Of a stretch of DNA of 19,619 nucleotides, positions 7,376 through 14,334 are shown piece by piece. The stretch is taken from positions 42,781-62,399 of the forward strand of contig DHTR01000088.1 of NCBI GenBank assembly GCA_002408725.1, read 5' to 3'. The notes beneath the pieces were generated by a model. It was given only the letters and a program-made list of their open reading frames with translations, searched no databases and had not been told where the DNA came from. Position 1 is the first letter of the stretch. Each line of letters begins with the position of its first letter. The DNA comes from Pelotomaculum sp. UBA5255. Its GTDB lineage: Bacteria > Bacillota > Desulfotomaculia > Desulfotomaculales > Pelotomaculaceae. A program made the position numbers and the translations under genes.

Positions 7376-7404
7376 AGTATAGCATACGTTTAACAGTGCG
7401 ACAA
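7376..7404 (-). promoter_or_regulatory. sigma-A-type promoter of the CDF gene
   Basis: TTGTCG (7404-7399), 17-nt spacer and TATACT (7381-7376) on the minus strand, placing the transcript start near 7369, exactly where the first arm of the leader structure begins. Confidence 0.72.
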
Positions 7405-7428
7405 CAGTGTCCATGCTCTAAAACAAGT

Positions 7429-7458
7429 TTGACATTCCAAGGCTTTTGCTTTTAGAAT
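7429..7458 (+). promoter_or_regulatory. sigma-A-type promoter of the BFN-domain gene
   Basis: TTGACA (7429-7434), an 18-nt spacer and TAGAAT (7453-7458). The transcript would start near 7465, leaving a leader of about 45 nt. It is divergent from the CDF promoter, with 24 bp between the two -35 boxes. Confidence 0.8.
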
Positions 7459-7494
7459 ACAGGTAGAGATAACCTATTGCCCCTAGCCTTGGAA
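7435..7494. repeat. 9-bp inverted repeat spanning the BFN promoter and leader
   Basis: TTCCAAGGC (7435-7443) starts directly after the -35 box; its perfect inverse GCCTTGGAA (7486-7494) ends just before the ribosome binding site AAGGTGA (7497-7503). The first arm lies upstream of the predicted transcript start, so only RNA coming from further upstream, or the DNA itself, could pair both arms. Confidence 0.6.
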
Positions 7495-7509
7495 AGAAGG
7501 TGAATAAAG

Positions 7510-7989
7510 ATGATTCCAGTGAAGGTAAAGGAAATTGCCTACGATGTCATGATGAACCCTGTCGTCTTGTTGGTCGATGAAGCAGAGTTGAAGGCGCTTC
7601 CCATTTGGATAGGCCCCTTTGAGGCACATGCCATTGCCCTCGCCCTGCAGGGCATCCACCTGGACCGGCCTCTGACCCATGACCTTTTAAAAAGCCTCTG
7701 CGACCAGTTTGAGGCAAAGCTAAGTATGGTTATTATCAACGATATGCGGGACGGCACCTATATCGCGGAAATCCACATGTGGCACAACAGCCAGGAACTG
7801 GTACTGGATTCCCGGCCTAGTGACGCCATTGCGCTGGCTCTGCGTACGGAAACCCCTATCTACATGACGGAGAAAGTCGCCCAGGACTCCCTGGCCATAA
7901 AGGATCTCTTAAATGAAGAACAGCAACAGGAACTAAAAGAACTGCTGGATTCAAACCGTCCGAACGAAACGAAAAAGTCACTTCACTAA
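7510..7989 (+). CDS. bifunctional nuclease (BFN/DUF151) family protein
   Basis: A 159-aa cytoplasmic protein consisting of a single BFN domain (about 1-130) and a short charged tail. Family landmarks are KALPIWIGPFEAHAIALAL (29-47), RPLTHDLL (53-60) and LDSRPSDAIALALR (97-110). Members are described as DNase/RNase enzymes or as stress-linked proteins; the substrate in bacteria is poorly defined. The C-terminal UvrB/UvrC-like motif found in some homologues is absent. It is the only plus-strand gene of the window, has its own consensus promoter and AAGGTGA ribosome binding site, and converges on the stress-protein gene with only 13 bp between stop codons and no obvious terminator between them. 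Confidence 0.92.
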   Translation: MIPVKVKEIAYDVMMNPVVLLVDEAELKALPIWIGPFEAHAIALALQGIHLDRPLTHDLLKSLCDQFEAKLSMVIINDMRDGTYIAEIHMWHNSQELVLDSRPSDAIALALRTETPIYMTEKVAQDSLAIKDLLNEEQQQELKELLDSNRPNETKKSLH

Positions 7990-8002
7990 AAATCAGGTTA
8001 GA

Positions 8003-8443
8003 TCATTTCACAATCGTTACCGGGCAGTTGGCCAACTGCACCACCTTTGTACTCACACTGCCCAGGACGATTCCTTTCAGGCTGCCCAGACCTCTACTGC
8101 CAATTACAATTTGACTGAAACTGCCCTCTTTAGCTAGATTAATGATCTCCTGGGGAGGATTGCCCATTTTAATGACACCTTCCGCCTGGCAGTGGTGCGC
8201 TTCAAATACCGCCAGGGTCCTGCTCAGGGCGTCCCTCGCTTTATTCCTGAAGTGAACTTCAACTTCCTCAAAAATTACAGGAGACCGCAGTGTGGAGTAA
8301 TACTTCATTTTCTCTAGAACATCATTGATAACCACTACCGTGACCCTCAGGTCCGGCACCAGCAAAACCAAGTCAACCGCAAACCGCGCCGCCCGAAGGG
8401 CATTATCCGAGCCGTCAGACGCAAGAAGCAGTTTTCGTTCCAC
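8003..8443 (-). CDS. universal stress protein (UspA family), ATP-binding type
   Basis: A 146-aa single-domain Usp. The N-terminal strand LLLASDGS holds the conserved Asp (D10), and the ATP-binding signature G-x2-G-x9-G-S is complete (G115, G118, G128, S129), followed by VVQLANCPVTIVK, the standard C-terminal strand. Such proteins bind ATP, usually as dimers, and aid survival in stress; the partner here is unknown. The start is GTG with AGGAGG 7 nt upstream. It has its own TTGACA/GATAAT promoter. The ribosome binding site shares bases with one arm of an 11-bp inverted repeat. The 3' end contains a perfect 16-bp palindrome (8024-8039) within the codons for QLANC. Confidence 0.95.
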   Translation of the reverse strand: MERKLLLASDGSDNALRAARFAVDLVLLVPDLRVTVVVINDVLEKMKYYSTLRSPVIFEEVEVHFRNKARDALSRTLAVFEAHHCQAEGVIKMGNPPQEIINLAKEGSFSQIVIGSRGLGSLKGIVLGSVSTKVVQLANCPVTIVK

Positions 8444-8453
8444 TTGTATTCCT

Positions 8454-8497
8454 CCTATTATGAACGGTTTACTAAATTATCCACCATTCATAATAGG
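8454..8497. repeat. 11-bp inverted repeat from usp promoter spacer to ribosome binding site
   Basis: CCTATTATGAA (8454-8464) and TTCATAATAGG (8487-8497) are perfect inverse complements; three more pairs follow inside after one mismatch. On the minus strand the upstream arm fills most of the -35/-10 spacer and the downstream arm overlaps the first bases of AGGAGG (8451-8456). Confidence 0.75.
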
Positions 8498-8504
8498 CTG
8501 TCAA
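8476..8504 (-). promoter_or_regulatory. sigma-A-type promoter of the universal stress protein gene
   Basis: TTGACA (8504-8499), 17-nt spacer, GATAAT (8481-8476) on the minus strand. The transcript would start near 8469, giving a leader of about 26 nt. The rest of the 162-bp interval between yteA and usp (8505-8605) shows nothing I can name. Confidence 0.85.
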
Positions 8505-8605
8505 GCGACCTGACTGCCGGCACAAAGTTTAATCCCTTCGGATGCCTGCGCATGGTTCTTAACCCTGATAGTCATTTACTCACCTGCTTGTTTTCCGTAA
8601 TCGGA

Positions 8606-9322
8606 TCATTCTTTTGTATGTTCAATGCCAACGTCGATTTTTTCCACGGGGGAACTCTCATCATCCACTCCCTGGAAGTTTTTATAAAACATCCCGTCTT
8701 CCCCCACTTGGTAGGGAATATTATCAACTTCCTCCACCGAGCCCCTGTCCTCCACTATGTCAAAGTCGGAATAGCCATAATAGGAACCCCCTCTTGACCA
8801 CTCATCCGTGGTTTCACTATAGCGGGCAACCTCCTGCCAGGCGTCTTCCCCGTCATACATAATTGCTCCGGAAGCATCGGTAAAGGTTCTGGCAAAGGGC
8901 TTGCCCAGGACCTCTTCTTCAACCGGCCGCTCATCCCTGTGCGGAATCTTTTCTTCCGCCTCCTTACAGTCATGGCACAGGGTTGTGGACGGCATCACCA
9001 GGAGCCTTTCCGAAGCTATTTTACCCCCGCATAGATCACAAATCCCGTAGGTCCCATTTTTAATTTTTTCAAGGGCGTTATCGATTGCGACAACTGTAAT
9101 CATGGCGCTTTCCCGCAGGGCAAAATCCTTGCTCCGTTCAAAAACTTCTGAGCCGATATCTGCAGGGTGGTTGTCATACGTTGAGAGTTCCCCAATAGAA
9201 TCTCCCAGCGGAACTCCAAGCCCTCCGTGCCCCTGTTCATCTACAAATTCAATTCGCCTTAGTAAATTCGCTCTCTCCCTTAAAAGACGTTGCTTATACT
9301 TTGCAAGCATTTCGTTATTCAC
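8606..9322 (-). CDS. yteA: YteA family TraR/DksA-type zinc-finger protein
   Basis: A protein of about 238 aa. The N-terminal helix YKQRLLRERANLLRRI is followed by the block GDSIGELSTYDNHPADIGSE and FERSKDFALRE, typical of YteA proteins of spore formers, then a C4 zinc finger of the DksA/TraR type (CDLC...LCHDC). The C-terminal 110 residues are acidic and include SYYGYSDFD and a YQVGEDGMFYKN motif. DksA-like proteins bind in the secondary channel of RNA polymerase; in YteA this role is only assumed. The start is decided by the ribosome binding site: GGAGGT (9336-9331) is 8 nt before a GTG at 9322 but only 2 nt before the ATG at 9328. It follows DUF5665 by 25 nt, so the two are probably one operon. 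Confidence 0.9.
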   Translation of the reverse strand: MNNEMLAKYKQRLLRERANLLRRIEFVDEQGHGGLGVPLGDSIGELSTYDNHPADIGSEVFERSKDFALRESAMITVVAIDNALEKIKNGTYGICDLCGGKIASERLLVMPSTTLCHDCKEAEEKIPHRDERPVEEEVLGKPFARTFTDASGAIMYDGEDAWQEVARYSETTDEWSRGGSYYGYSDFDIVEDRGSVEEVDNIPYQVGEDGMFYKNFQGVDDESSPVEKIDVGIEHTKE

Positions 9323-9347
9323 GCGCATCCACCTCCACGCTTGTAAA

Positions 9348-9650
9348 TTAAGGGCCTACCTTTAACTGGACCATCTTGACAATTTCAGCAATAAAGCCAC
9401 CGATCAAGGGAAGGTTGAACATGACCAGAATTTTTAAAATATACAAAGCGATGGCTCCCAAAATGGTAAAACCAATGGCAATGCCTACTCCCCTGGCCAG
9501 CCCGGCAATAAAGTTTATATACATGAGCCGCCTGGGGTTGTCAAGCAGTTGTACGTACTCGGCCAGCTTCATTTTTTCCATCCCCAGGGCAAGATCATCA
9601 ACTTTATCATGCAGTATTTTGAGCAGCTGATTTTGACCGCACCTTTCCAT
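9348..9650 (-). CDS. DUF5665 small membrane protein
   Basis: A 100-aa protein with a cytoplasmic N-terminal helical part (ILHDKVDDLALGMEKMKLAEYVQLLDNPRRL) and two hydrophobic segments: about 45-72, with the small-residue run GLARGVGIAIGFTILGAI, and about 73-95. The NPRR motif and the closing IAEIVKMVQ are recognisable DUF5665 landmarks; the function of the family is not known. The ATG is preceded by GGGGGG about 6 nt upstream. It is the first gene after the sec operon terminator and lies just ahead of yteA. No convincing promoter could be picked in 9651-9735. Confidence 0.85.
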   Translation of the reverse strand: MERCGQNQLLKILHDKVDDLALGMEKMKLAEYVQLLDNPRRLMYINFIAGLARGVGIAIGFTILGAIALYILKILVMFNLPLIGGFIAEIVKMVQLKVGP

Positions 9651-9735
9651 TGATAACCCCCCCGAGTGCTTCTATAATTTAATGTGCTTGGTACGAAGCT
9701 CTTTATTAATGTATCCCGAATGCTCTCAAATAAAC

Positions 9736-9765
9736 AAAAAGGCGGTGGTTTCCCACACGCCTTTT
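9736..9765 (-). terminator. intrinsic terminator of the yajC-HD-secDF unit
   Basis: AAAAAGGCG-GTGG and CCAC-A-CGCCTTTT flank a TTTC loop; on the minus strand the stem is followed by TTTTTGTTT. It begins 12 nt after the secF stop codon. Because A and T runs flank both sides, it could work in both directions. Confidence 0.9.
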
Positions 9766-9777
9766 GTTGAAAATTTT

Positions 9778-10680
9778 TTAAACACGGGCTGCCTTGGTTT
9801 TGGGCCGGGTCTCCAACTTCTTCATCTCATACCACAGCGGGCTGGCAATGCAGATAGAAGTGTAAGCCCCACAGACAACACCGATTAGTAGAGCCAGGAC
9901 CATGTTGTGGATGGTCGTCCCGCCAAGCAGCAACAGAGCAACCAGGACCATGACTACAGTAAGCACGGTGTTAATAGAACGGGCCAGGGTCTGCCAGAGG
10001 CTCATGTTGATGACATCCTCCAGAATTTCCCCCTTCTTTTTATTGAGCATATTCTCCCGGATCCGGTCGAAAATCACGATGGTGTCATTAATTGAGTAGC
10101 CGATAATGGTCAGGATAGCGGCTACGAAGGCGCTGTCCACCTCCAGTTGGAAAATGGAAAAGGCCCCCAGCACGAAGAGAACGTTATGAAGCAATCCCAG
10201 CACAGCAGCAAGTCCCTGCTTAAACTCAAAGCGCCAGCTGATGTAGAAGATCATTAAGATTGAGGCTACAACCAGCGCTCCCAGCGCTTTATTGAGCAGT
10301 TCGCGCCCCATGATCGGCCCCACCCGCTCGTTGCGCAGGATGGTAAACTCACCGAAATTGGCCTTCAGCGCTTGAACGAGATTAATATTTTGATCTTCGG
10401 AAAGTTCACTGGTCCGGATAATAAAATCGGTTTCACCGCTCTGTTGAATAGACGAATCTCCCAGACCACAGCCACTTAATACCTCCCGGACCTGCTCCAC
10501 GGAAGTTGCCTGATTGAATCGAAGATCCATAAGGTTACCCCCGGTGAAGTCAATGCCCAGTTGAAGACCCTGGCTGAAAAGGAATATAAGCCCGGGTATA
10601 ATCAATACTGAAGAGAAGATATACCAAATTTTCCTTAGTTTAATAAAATGAAAGGGCATCCTTTCACGCAAACTTAACAA
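9778..10680 (-). CDS. secF: protein translocase subunit SecF
   Basis: This 300-aa protein is the second half of the SecDF proton-driven accessory of the SecYEG translocon. Visible features are an N-terminal membrane segment (about 17-36), the conserved periplasmic start LGIDFTGGNLMDL (42-54), a small extracytoplasmic domain, and five further membrane segments including GYSINDTIVIFDRIREN, the family's TM4/TM5 signature with the conserved Asp. The length is normal for SecF. The start is TTG, with GGGGGAG 6 nt upstream; this binding site overlaps the secD stop codon, so the two are translationally linked (12 nt apart). It is the last gene before a strong terminator. Confidence 0.97.
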   Translation of the reverse strand: MLSLRERMPFHFIKLRKIWYIFSSVLIIPGLIFLFSQGLQLGIDFTGGNLMDLRFNQATSVEQVREVLSGCGLGDSSIQQSGETDFIIRTSELSEDQNINLVQALKANFGEFTILRNERVGPIMGRELLNKALGALVVASILMIFYISWRFEFKQGLAAVLGLLHNVLFVLGAFSIFQLEVDSAFVAAILTIIGYSINDTIVIFDRIRENMLNKKKGEILEDVINMSLWQTLARSINTVLTVVMVLVALLLLGGTTIHNMVLALLIGVVCGAYTSICIASPLWYEMKKLETRPKTKAARV

Positions 10681-10692
10681 TTTAATCTCCCC

Positions 10693-11928
10693 CTATGCCC
10701 CGTACAATTTGTTATTGCGCGCCAGGTTGCTGGCTGCCACCAGGTGCAGAAGCCACCTGGTCATGGTGATGGCCGTAAACATGCTGCACAGGATACCGAT
10801 TGAAAGCGTTATGGCAAAACCCTTGATCGGTCCCGTTCCAAAGTAGTAAAGGACGGCCGCCGCGATCAGGGTGGTTACGTTTGAATCCAAGATCGCCACA
10901 AAGGCCCGCTTAAAACCGGCGTCAATGCCGGAGCGCAAGGTCTTGCCGCTCTTTAGTTCTTCTTTTAAGCGCTCGAAAATAATGATGTTGGCGTCCACCG
11001 CCATCCCAAGGGAGAGCAAAAATCCCGCAATGCCCGGAAGGGTCATGGTCACGTTAAGAGCGGCATAAATAATTAATACCAGCAGTGTATAAATCGACAG
11101 GGCTAGATTGGCCACCAGCCCGGGTACCCGGTAATAGATAATCATAAAGGCCAGAATTGCAATAATTCCGGCGATTCCGGCTTTAACGGATTTGTCCAGG
11201 GAGTCCGCGCCTAAAGTCGGCCCCACAGTCCGTTCCTCCATTACTTCCAGCTTAACCGGCAGCGAGCCGGAACGGAGCAGGATGGCAATATTATGCGCCT
11301 CATCAAGTGATTCATAGGGTGATATCTGTGCTCTGCCGTTGGGAATTGGTTCCCTTATGCCCGGGGACTGGATCACGTTTCCGTCCAGGACAATGGCAAG
11401 GCGTTTGCCCACATTCTTAGCCGTCACTTCCGCAAAAATTTTTGCGCCGTCCGGTTCAAACTCCAGGTTAACTTCAGCCTCGCCGGTCTGGGGATTTTTT
11501 CCCTCCACGGCGTTCTTTAACTGGCGACCGGTAAGCACGGTTGTTCCATCCTCTGTTTTAAACTCCAGGTAGGCCGTCTTAATCAGGTTGCGTACAGCTT
11601 CATCGGGGTCATTAATGCCGGCCAGTTCGACAATAATCCGGCGGGAGCCTTCCATTTGCACAATTGGCTCAGCCACGCCGAAGGCATTCACTCTGGTTTC
11701 AATAATGGCCATAGCCTGCTTAACCCGGTCCGGTGTAACCGGCGCATCCGGCGTATCCTTAGCCTCCAGGACTACGTGGACGCCTCCCTTCAAATCAAGC
11801 CCCTGCTTGATTTGATTTGTAAACGGAAGCCATTGCACACCTGGAATTAACGGTTTTACGGCCATCACCGCAACAACCGCTACGACCAGGATAATTCCCA
11901 GCAATTTCAGGATCTTGTCCCATTTCAT
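10693..11928 (-). CDS. secD: protein translocase subunit SecD
   Basis: A 411-aa membrane protein that pairs with SecF to pull exported proteins off the translocon using the proton gradient. The N-terminal membrane segment (8-28) is followed by GLDLKGGVHVVLE (43-55), the P1 head region with ETRVNAFGVAEPIVQ, and five C-terminal membrane segments with GMAVDANIIIFERLKEEL, the conserved Asp-containing motif. It is about 200 residues shorter than E. coli SecD because P1 is compact, as is usual in Gram-positives. The ATG has AGGGGGAG 9 nt upstream. It lies 38 nt after the HD-domain gene. Confidence 0.97.
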   Translation of the reverse strand: MKWDKILKLLGIILVVAVVAVMAVKPLIPGVQWLPFTNQIKQGLDLKGGVHVVLEAKDTPDAPVTPDRVKQAMAIIETRVNAFGVAEPIVQMEGSRRIIVELAGINDPDEAVRNLIKTAYLEFKTEDGTTVLTGRQLKNAVEGKNPQTGEAEVNLEFEPDGAKIFAEVTAKNVGKRLAIVLDGNVIQSPGIREPIPNGRAQISPYESLDEAHNIAILLRSGSLPVKLEVMEERTVGPTLGADSLDKSVKAGIAGIIAILAFMIIYYRVPGLVANLALSIYTLLVLIIYAALNVTMTLPGIAGFLLSLGMAVDANIIIFERLKEELKSGKTLRSGIDAGFKRAFVAILDSNVTTLIAAAVLYYFGTGPIKGFAITLSIGILCSMFTAITMTRWLLHLVAASNLARNNKLYGA

Positions 11929-11966
11929 TTGGCTCTACTCCCCCTTGTGCGTCATCTAAAGATATT

Positions 11967-12626
11967 CTACAACAGCTTGGCCCCGTTAACCACCAGTTCG
12001 AATTTACACTTTAAGAAGTTTGCGGCTCTCCTGCACATAATCATCCGGCTCAGGAAAATTTCAAAGTACTCCATGACAGGGCAGATGTCAATGTCAATGG
12101 TCAACTCCATTGTGATCGTGCGCTTATCGTCGGCAACCCAGAGAAAAGAGTGCTCAACGGCATAGTTGACCCGGTCATGGATATCAAATGTAGCAAAGTC
12201 CGAATTCCGCACCCTTGAGCGGTGCACGTCGGACTTATCAGCCACGATCAGGGCCGCTGCTACGCTATTGATAGCATGGCCGTACTGCTCTTCGTGATTG
12301 GCGATTGCTGAGATCACAGTGGCAATTTCCTCCGGGTGCATACCCATCTGCATCAGGATCGGATAAGCTATCACTGCCCCTGAGATCCCGTGCTCATTGC
12401 GACTGACAACGTTCCCAAGATCATGCATATATCCGGCAATGGCGGCCAGTTCAACCTGCCTTTGAGGATATCCCAAACGTTCCAGAACGTTCCTGGCTAT
12501 ACTCGAAACCAGGCTGACATGGCGGTAACTGTGCTCGGTGAAACCCAAAACACTCAAATACTTGTTTCCTTTCCGGATAAAAGCATCGATCACAGGATCT
12601 TTTTTAATATCTTCCAGTGTGATCAT
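11967..12626 (-). CDS. HD-domain phosphohydrolase of the sec operon
   Basis: A 219-aa cytoplasmic protein with a complete HD metal site: EHSYRHV (H36), GYMHDLGN (H68, D69), H79, NHEE (H111) and VADKSD (D130). This order is that of HD hydrolases that cleave phosphate esters of nucleotides or second messengers. The C-terminal part (140-219) has a mixed strand/helix pattern including TITMELTIDIDICPVMEYFEIFLSRM. The substrate is unknown; no output or sensor domain is present. It sits between yajC and secD, an arrangement I associate with Peptococcaceae and Moorella-type genomes. The ATG has AGGGGG about 9 nt upstream, and this binding site is partly covered by a small hairpin. Confidence 0.88.
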   Translation of the reverse strand: MITLEDIKKDPVIDAFIRKGNKYLSVLGFTEHSYRHVSLVSSIARNVLERLGYPQRQVELAAIAGYMHDLGNVVSRNEHGISGAVIAYPILMQMGMHPEEIATVISAIANHEEQYGHAINSVAAALIVADKSDVHRSRVRNSDFATFDIHDRVNYAVEHSFLWVADDKRTITMELTIDIDICPVMEYFEIFLSRMIMCRRAANFLKCKFELVVNGAKLL

Positions 12627-12639
12627 GAACGGATAACCC

Positions 12640-12655
12640 CCTTATATCAATAAGG
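12640..12655 (-). promoter_or_regulatory. small hairpin over the ribosome binding site of the HD gene
   Basis: On the minus strand CCTTAT-TGAT-ATAAGG forms a 6-bp hairpin whose 3' arm shares bases with the AAGGGGG binding site (12643-12637). It could reduce translation of the HD protein. The stem is short and AT-rich, so this is weak. Confidence 0.3.
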
Positions 12656-12764
12656 AAAGGTAAAAGTACAGGGAACAGCCTTTTGGGTATATCCATTACG
12701 TATATTATTGTTTAGCCGGGAAGGAATGTCCCCAACGTAAGTAAACCATGGATTTAACCAAGAA

Positions 12765-12803
12765 AAGGAGTAGACGGCCGGTTTTCTCCTCCGCCTACTC
12801 CTT
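12765..12803 (-). terminator. weak terminator-like hairpin at the end of yajC
   Basis: AAGGAGTAG (12803-12795) at the yajC stop codon pairs with CTACTCCTT (12773-12765) across a 21-nt loop, followed on the minus strand by only TTCTTGGTT. The loop is long and the T-run broken, so it may be a partial terminator or a processing or stability hairpin. The rest of the 168-bp yajC-HD interval shows no clear promoter. Confidence 0.35.
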
Positions 12804-13079
12804 ACCTGCTCCTTCTTCCTTGCCGGCAACCTGGGAAATGGCGTTTTTTAAGACCTCTATCCGGACATTATCGGCTATTCTCAAGATTATTGAGTCCTCT
12901 TTTAATTTGACGATTGTACCGAAGATTCCGCCGACAGTTGTAACTCTATCATCCGGCTTAAGACTTTTGATCATCGCCTGGTGTTTTTTCTGACGTTGTT
13001 GCTGTGGGCGAATCATTAGAAAATAAAGGATTGCAAACAGTGCGACAATATATAGCAAAGATATCGTTTGGGAGTTCAT
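12795..13079 (-). CDS. yajC: preprotein translocase subunit YajC
   Basis: A 94-aa protein with one N-terminal membrane segment (ISLLYIVALFAILYFLMI, 6-23), the family hallmark RPQQQRQKK directly after it, and a small cytoplasmic domain with LKPDDRVTTVGGIFGTIVKL and EDSIILRIADNVRIEVLKNAI. YajC associates with SecDF in the membrane, which fits the downstream secD and secF. The ATG has a strong AAAGGAGG 7 nt upstream. It follows tgt by 79 nt; tgt-yajC-secDF is an old bacterial gene order. Confidence 0.96.
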   Translation of the reverse strand: MNSQTISLLYIVALFAILYFLMIRPQQQRQKKHQAMIKSLKPDDRVTTVGGIFGTIVKLKEDSIILRIADNVRIEVLKNAISQVAGKEEGAGKE

Positions 13080-13112
13080 TCTAAAGCCTCCTTTCCCGTT
13101 ATTTTTTATTCT

Positions 13113-13146
13113 CCCTCCTTTTTAAAATTCCTTTTTTAAAAGAGGG
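13113..13146. repeat. inverted repeat between tgt and yajC
   Basis: CCCTC-CT-TTTTAAAA (13113-13127) and TTTTAAAA-GAGGG (13134-13146) are inverse complements apart from a 2-nt bulge, with a 6-nt loop. On the minus strand no T-run follows, so it is not a normal terminator there; it may stabilise the tgt 3' end or modulate read-through to yajC. Confidence 0.5.
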
Positions 13147-13158
13147 TTTTGTTGAAAA

Positions 13159-14271
13159 CTAGACTCCAAGATATTTTTTCAAAAAACTATCCCTGTATTC
13201 CAGAATATTCCCCTGACCAATTGCTAACTTTAATTCTTTCATTAGATTGAGTACAAAGTGCAGGTTGTGAATTGTTGTTAAGCGTATGCCTAATACCTCG
13301 CCTGCTTTGATCAGATGCCTGATGTAGGCCCGTGTATAATGCCTGCAAGCGTAACAATCACATTCCGGATCCAGAGGTTTAAAATCCCTGGCGTATTTCG
13401 CATTTCGTACCACCAACTTGCCCCGTCGGGTCAGGACCGTGCCGTTTCGGGCTATCCGGGTCGGCAGGACACAATCAAACATATCAACTCCTCTGATGAC
13501 CCCCTCTAACAGGCAATCGGGAGAACCGACTCCCATCAGGTAGCGCGGCTTTTCTTCCGGCAAAACCGGTATTGTGCATTCCAGCATCTCGTACATCAGA
13601 TCTTTTGGCTCACCGACGCTCAAGCCTCCAAGGGCGTACCCGGGGAAATCCAGCTCAACCAGCCCTTTTGCGCTTTCCAGGCGTAATTCCGGGTAGGTAC
13701 TCCCCTGGATAATGCCAAATAGCGCCTGGTCAGCTTTGTTATGGACATCCTTGCAACGCCGGGCCCACCTCGTGGTCCTTTCCAGAACTTCCAGGGCATA
13801 TTCCCGGCTGCAGGGGTAAGGCGCACACTCGTCAAAGGCCATAGCAATATCAGATCCCAGAGCCATCTGTACCTCCATGGCTTTTTCCGGGCTGAAAAAA
13901 TGCTCTGAGCCGTCAATGTGGGACCGGAAGGTCACCCCTTCCTCGGCAACCTTTCGCAGGGGTCCCAGGCTGAATACCTGAAATCCACCGCTGTCGGTCA
14001 GGATGGGTCCGTTCCAGTGCATAAAACGGTGCAGTCCTCCGGCCTCCCTGATCAGTTCGTGGCCCGGCCGCAGGTAGAGGTGATAGGTGTTGCTTAAAAT
14101 CAGCCTGCCTCCCACCTCAGAGACTTCTTCCGGGGTCATGGTTTTGACCGTTGCCTGGGTGCCTACGGGCATGAAAATAGGAGTTTCCACCGTCCCGTGA
14201 GGGGTGTGTAGAAGACCCAGCCGGGCGCGGCTGGCCGTATCTTGATGAAGAATGGAGAAGCGGACAGCCAT
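13159..14271 (-). CDS. tgt: tRNA-guanine(34) transglycosylase
   Basis: A 370-aa enzyme that exchanges guanine-34 of tRNAs with GUN anticodons for preQ1, the entry step of queuosine into tRNA. Seen are LTDSGGFQVFSL (D93, general acid/base), FGIIQGS (185-191), ALGGLSVGE (213-221), VDMFDCVLPTR (nucleophile D266) and the zinc site ECDCYAC...H (C304, C306, C309, H335). It is full length. The start is the ATG at 14271: CAGGAGGG lies 5-6 nt upstream, while a TTG seven codons earlier would put that site inside the gene. It follows queA by 63 nt and works directly before QueA in the pathway. Confidence 0.97.
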   Translation of the reverse strand: MAVRFSILHQDTASRARLGLLHTPHGTVETPIFMPVGTQATVKTMTPEEVSEVGGRLILSNTYHLYLRPGHELIREAGGLHRFMHWNGPILTDSGGFQVFSLGPLRKVAEEGVTFRSHIDGSEHFFSPEKAMEVQMALGSDIAMAFDECAPYPCSREYALEVLERTTRWARRCKDVHNKADQALFGIIQGSTYPELRLESAKGLVELDFPGYALGGLSVGEPKDLMYEMLECTIPVLPEEKPRYLMGVGSPDCLLEGVIRGVDMFDCVLPTRIARNGTVLTRRGKLVVRNAKYARDFKPLDPECDCYACRHYTRAYIRHLIKAGEVLGIRLTTIHNLHFVLNLMKELKLAIGQGNILEYRDSFLKKYLGV

Positions 14272-14334
14272 GGATCCCTCCTGTTTTTTCAAAGCTAAGA
14301 AACATTTTAACTCTTTTCAAGCGAAATGTACAGT

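Noticed and set aside
8024..8039. Perfect 16-bp palindrome GCAGTTGGCCAACTGC near the convergent usp/BFN ends
   Set aside because: Considered as a shared terminator, but it lies within usp codons, has no T-run on either side, and a hairpin without a loop would lose central pairs; probably chance or a minor pause site.
8444..8797. Plus-strand open frame of 117 codons over the usp promoter and the end of yteA
   Set aside because: It crosses a consensus minus-strand promoter and runs antisense to yteA; the protein shows no family features.
9651..9735. Possible promoter of DUF5665-yteA
   Set aside because: TTGAGA and TTCGTA can be paired with weak -10 boxes, but spacing or sequence fails in each case, so no call was made.
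12647..12829. Minus-strand 60-codon frame between yajC and the HD gene
   Set aside because: It starts inside yajC in another frame, has no binding site, and its sequence looks random apart from an Arg/Lys-rich start derived from the yajC codons.
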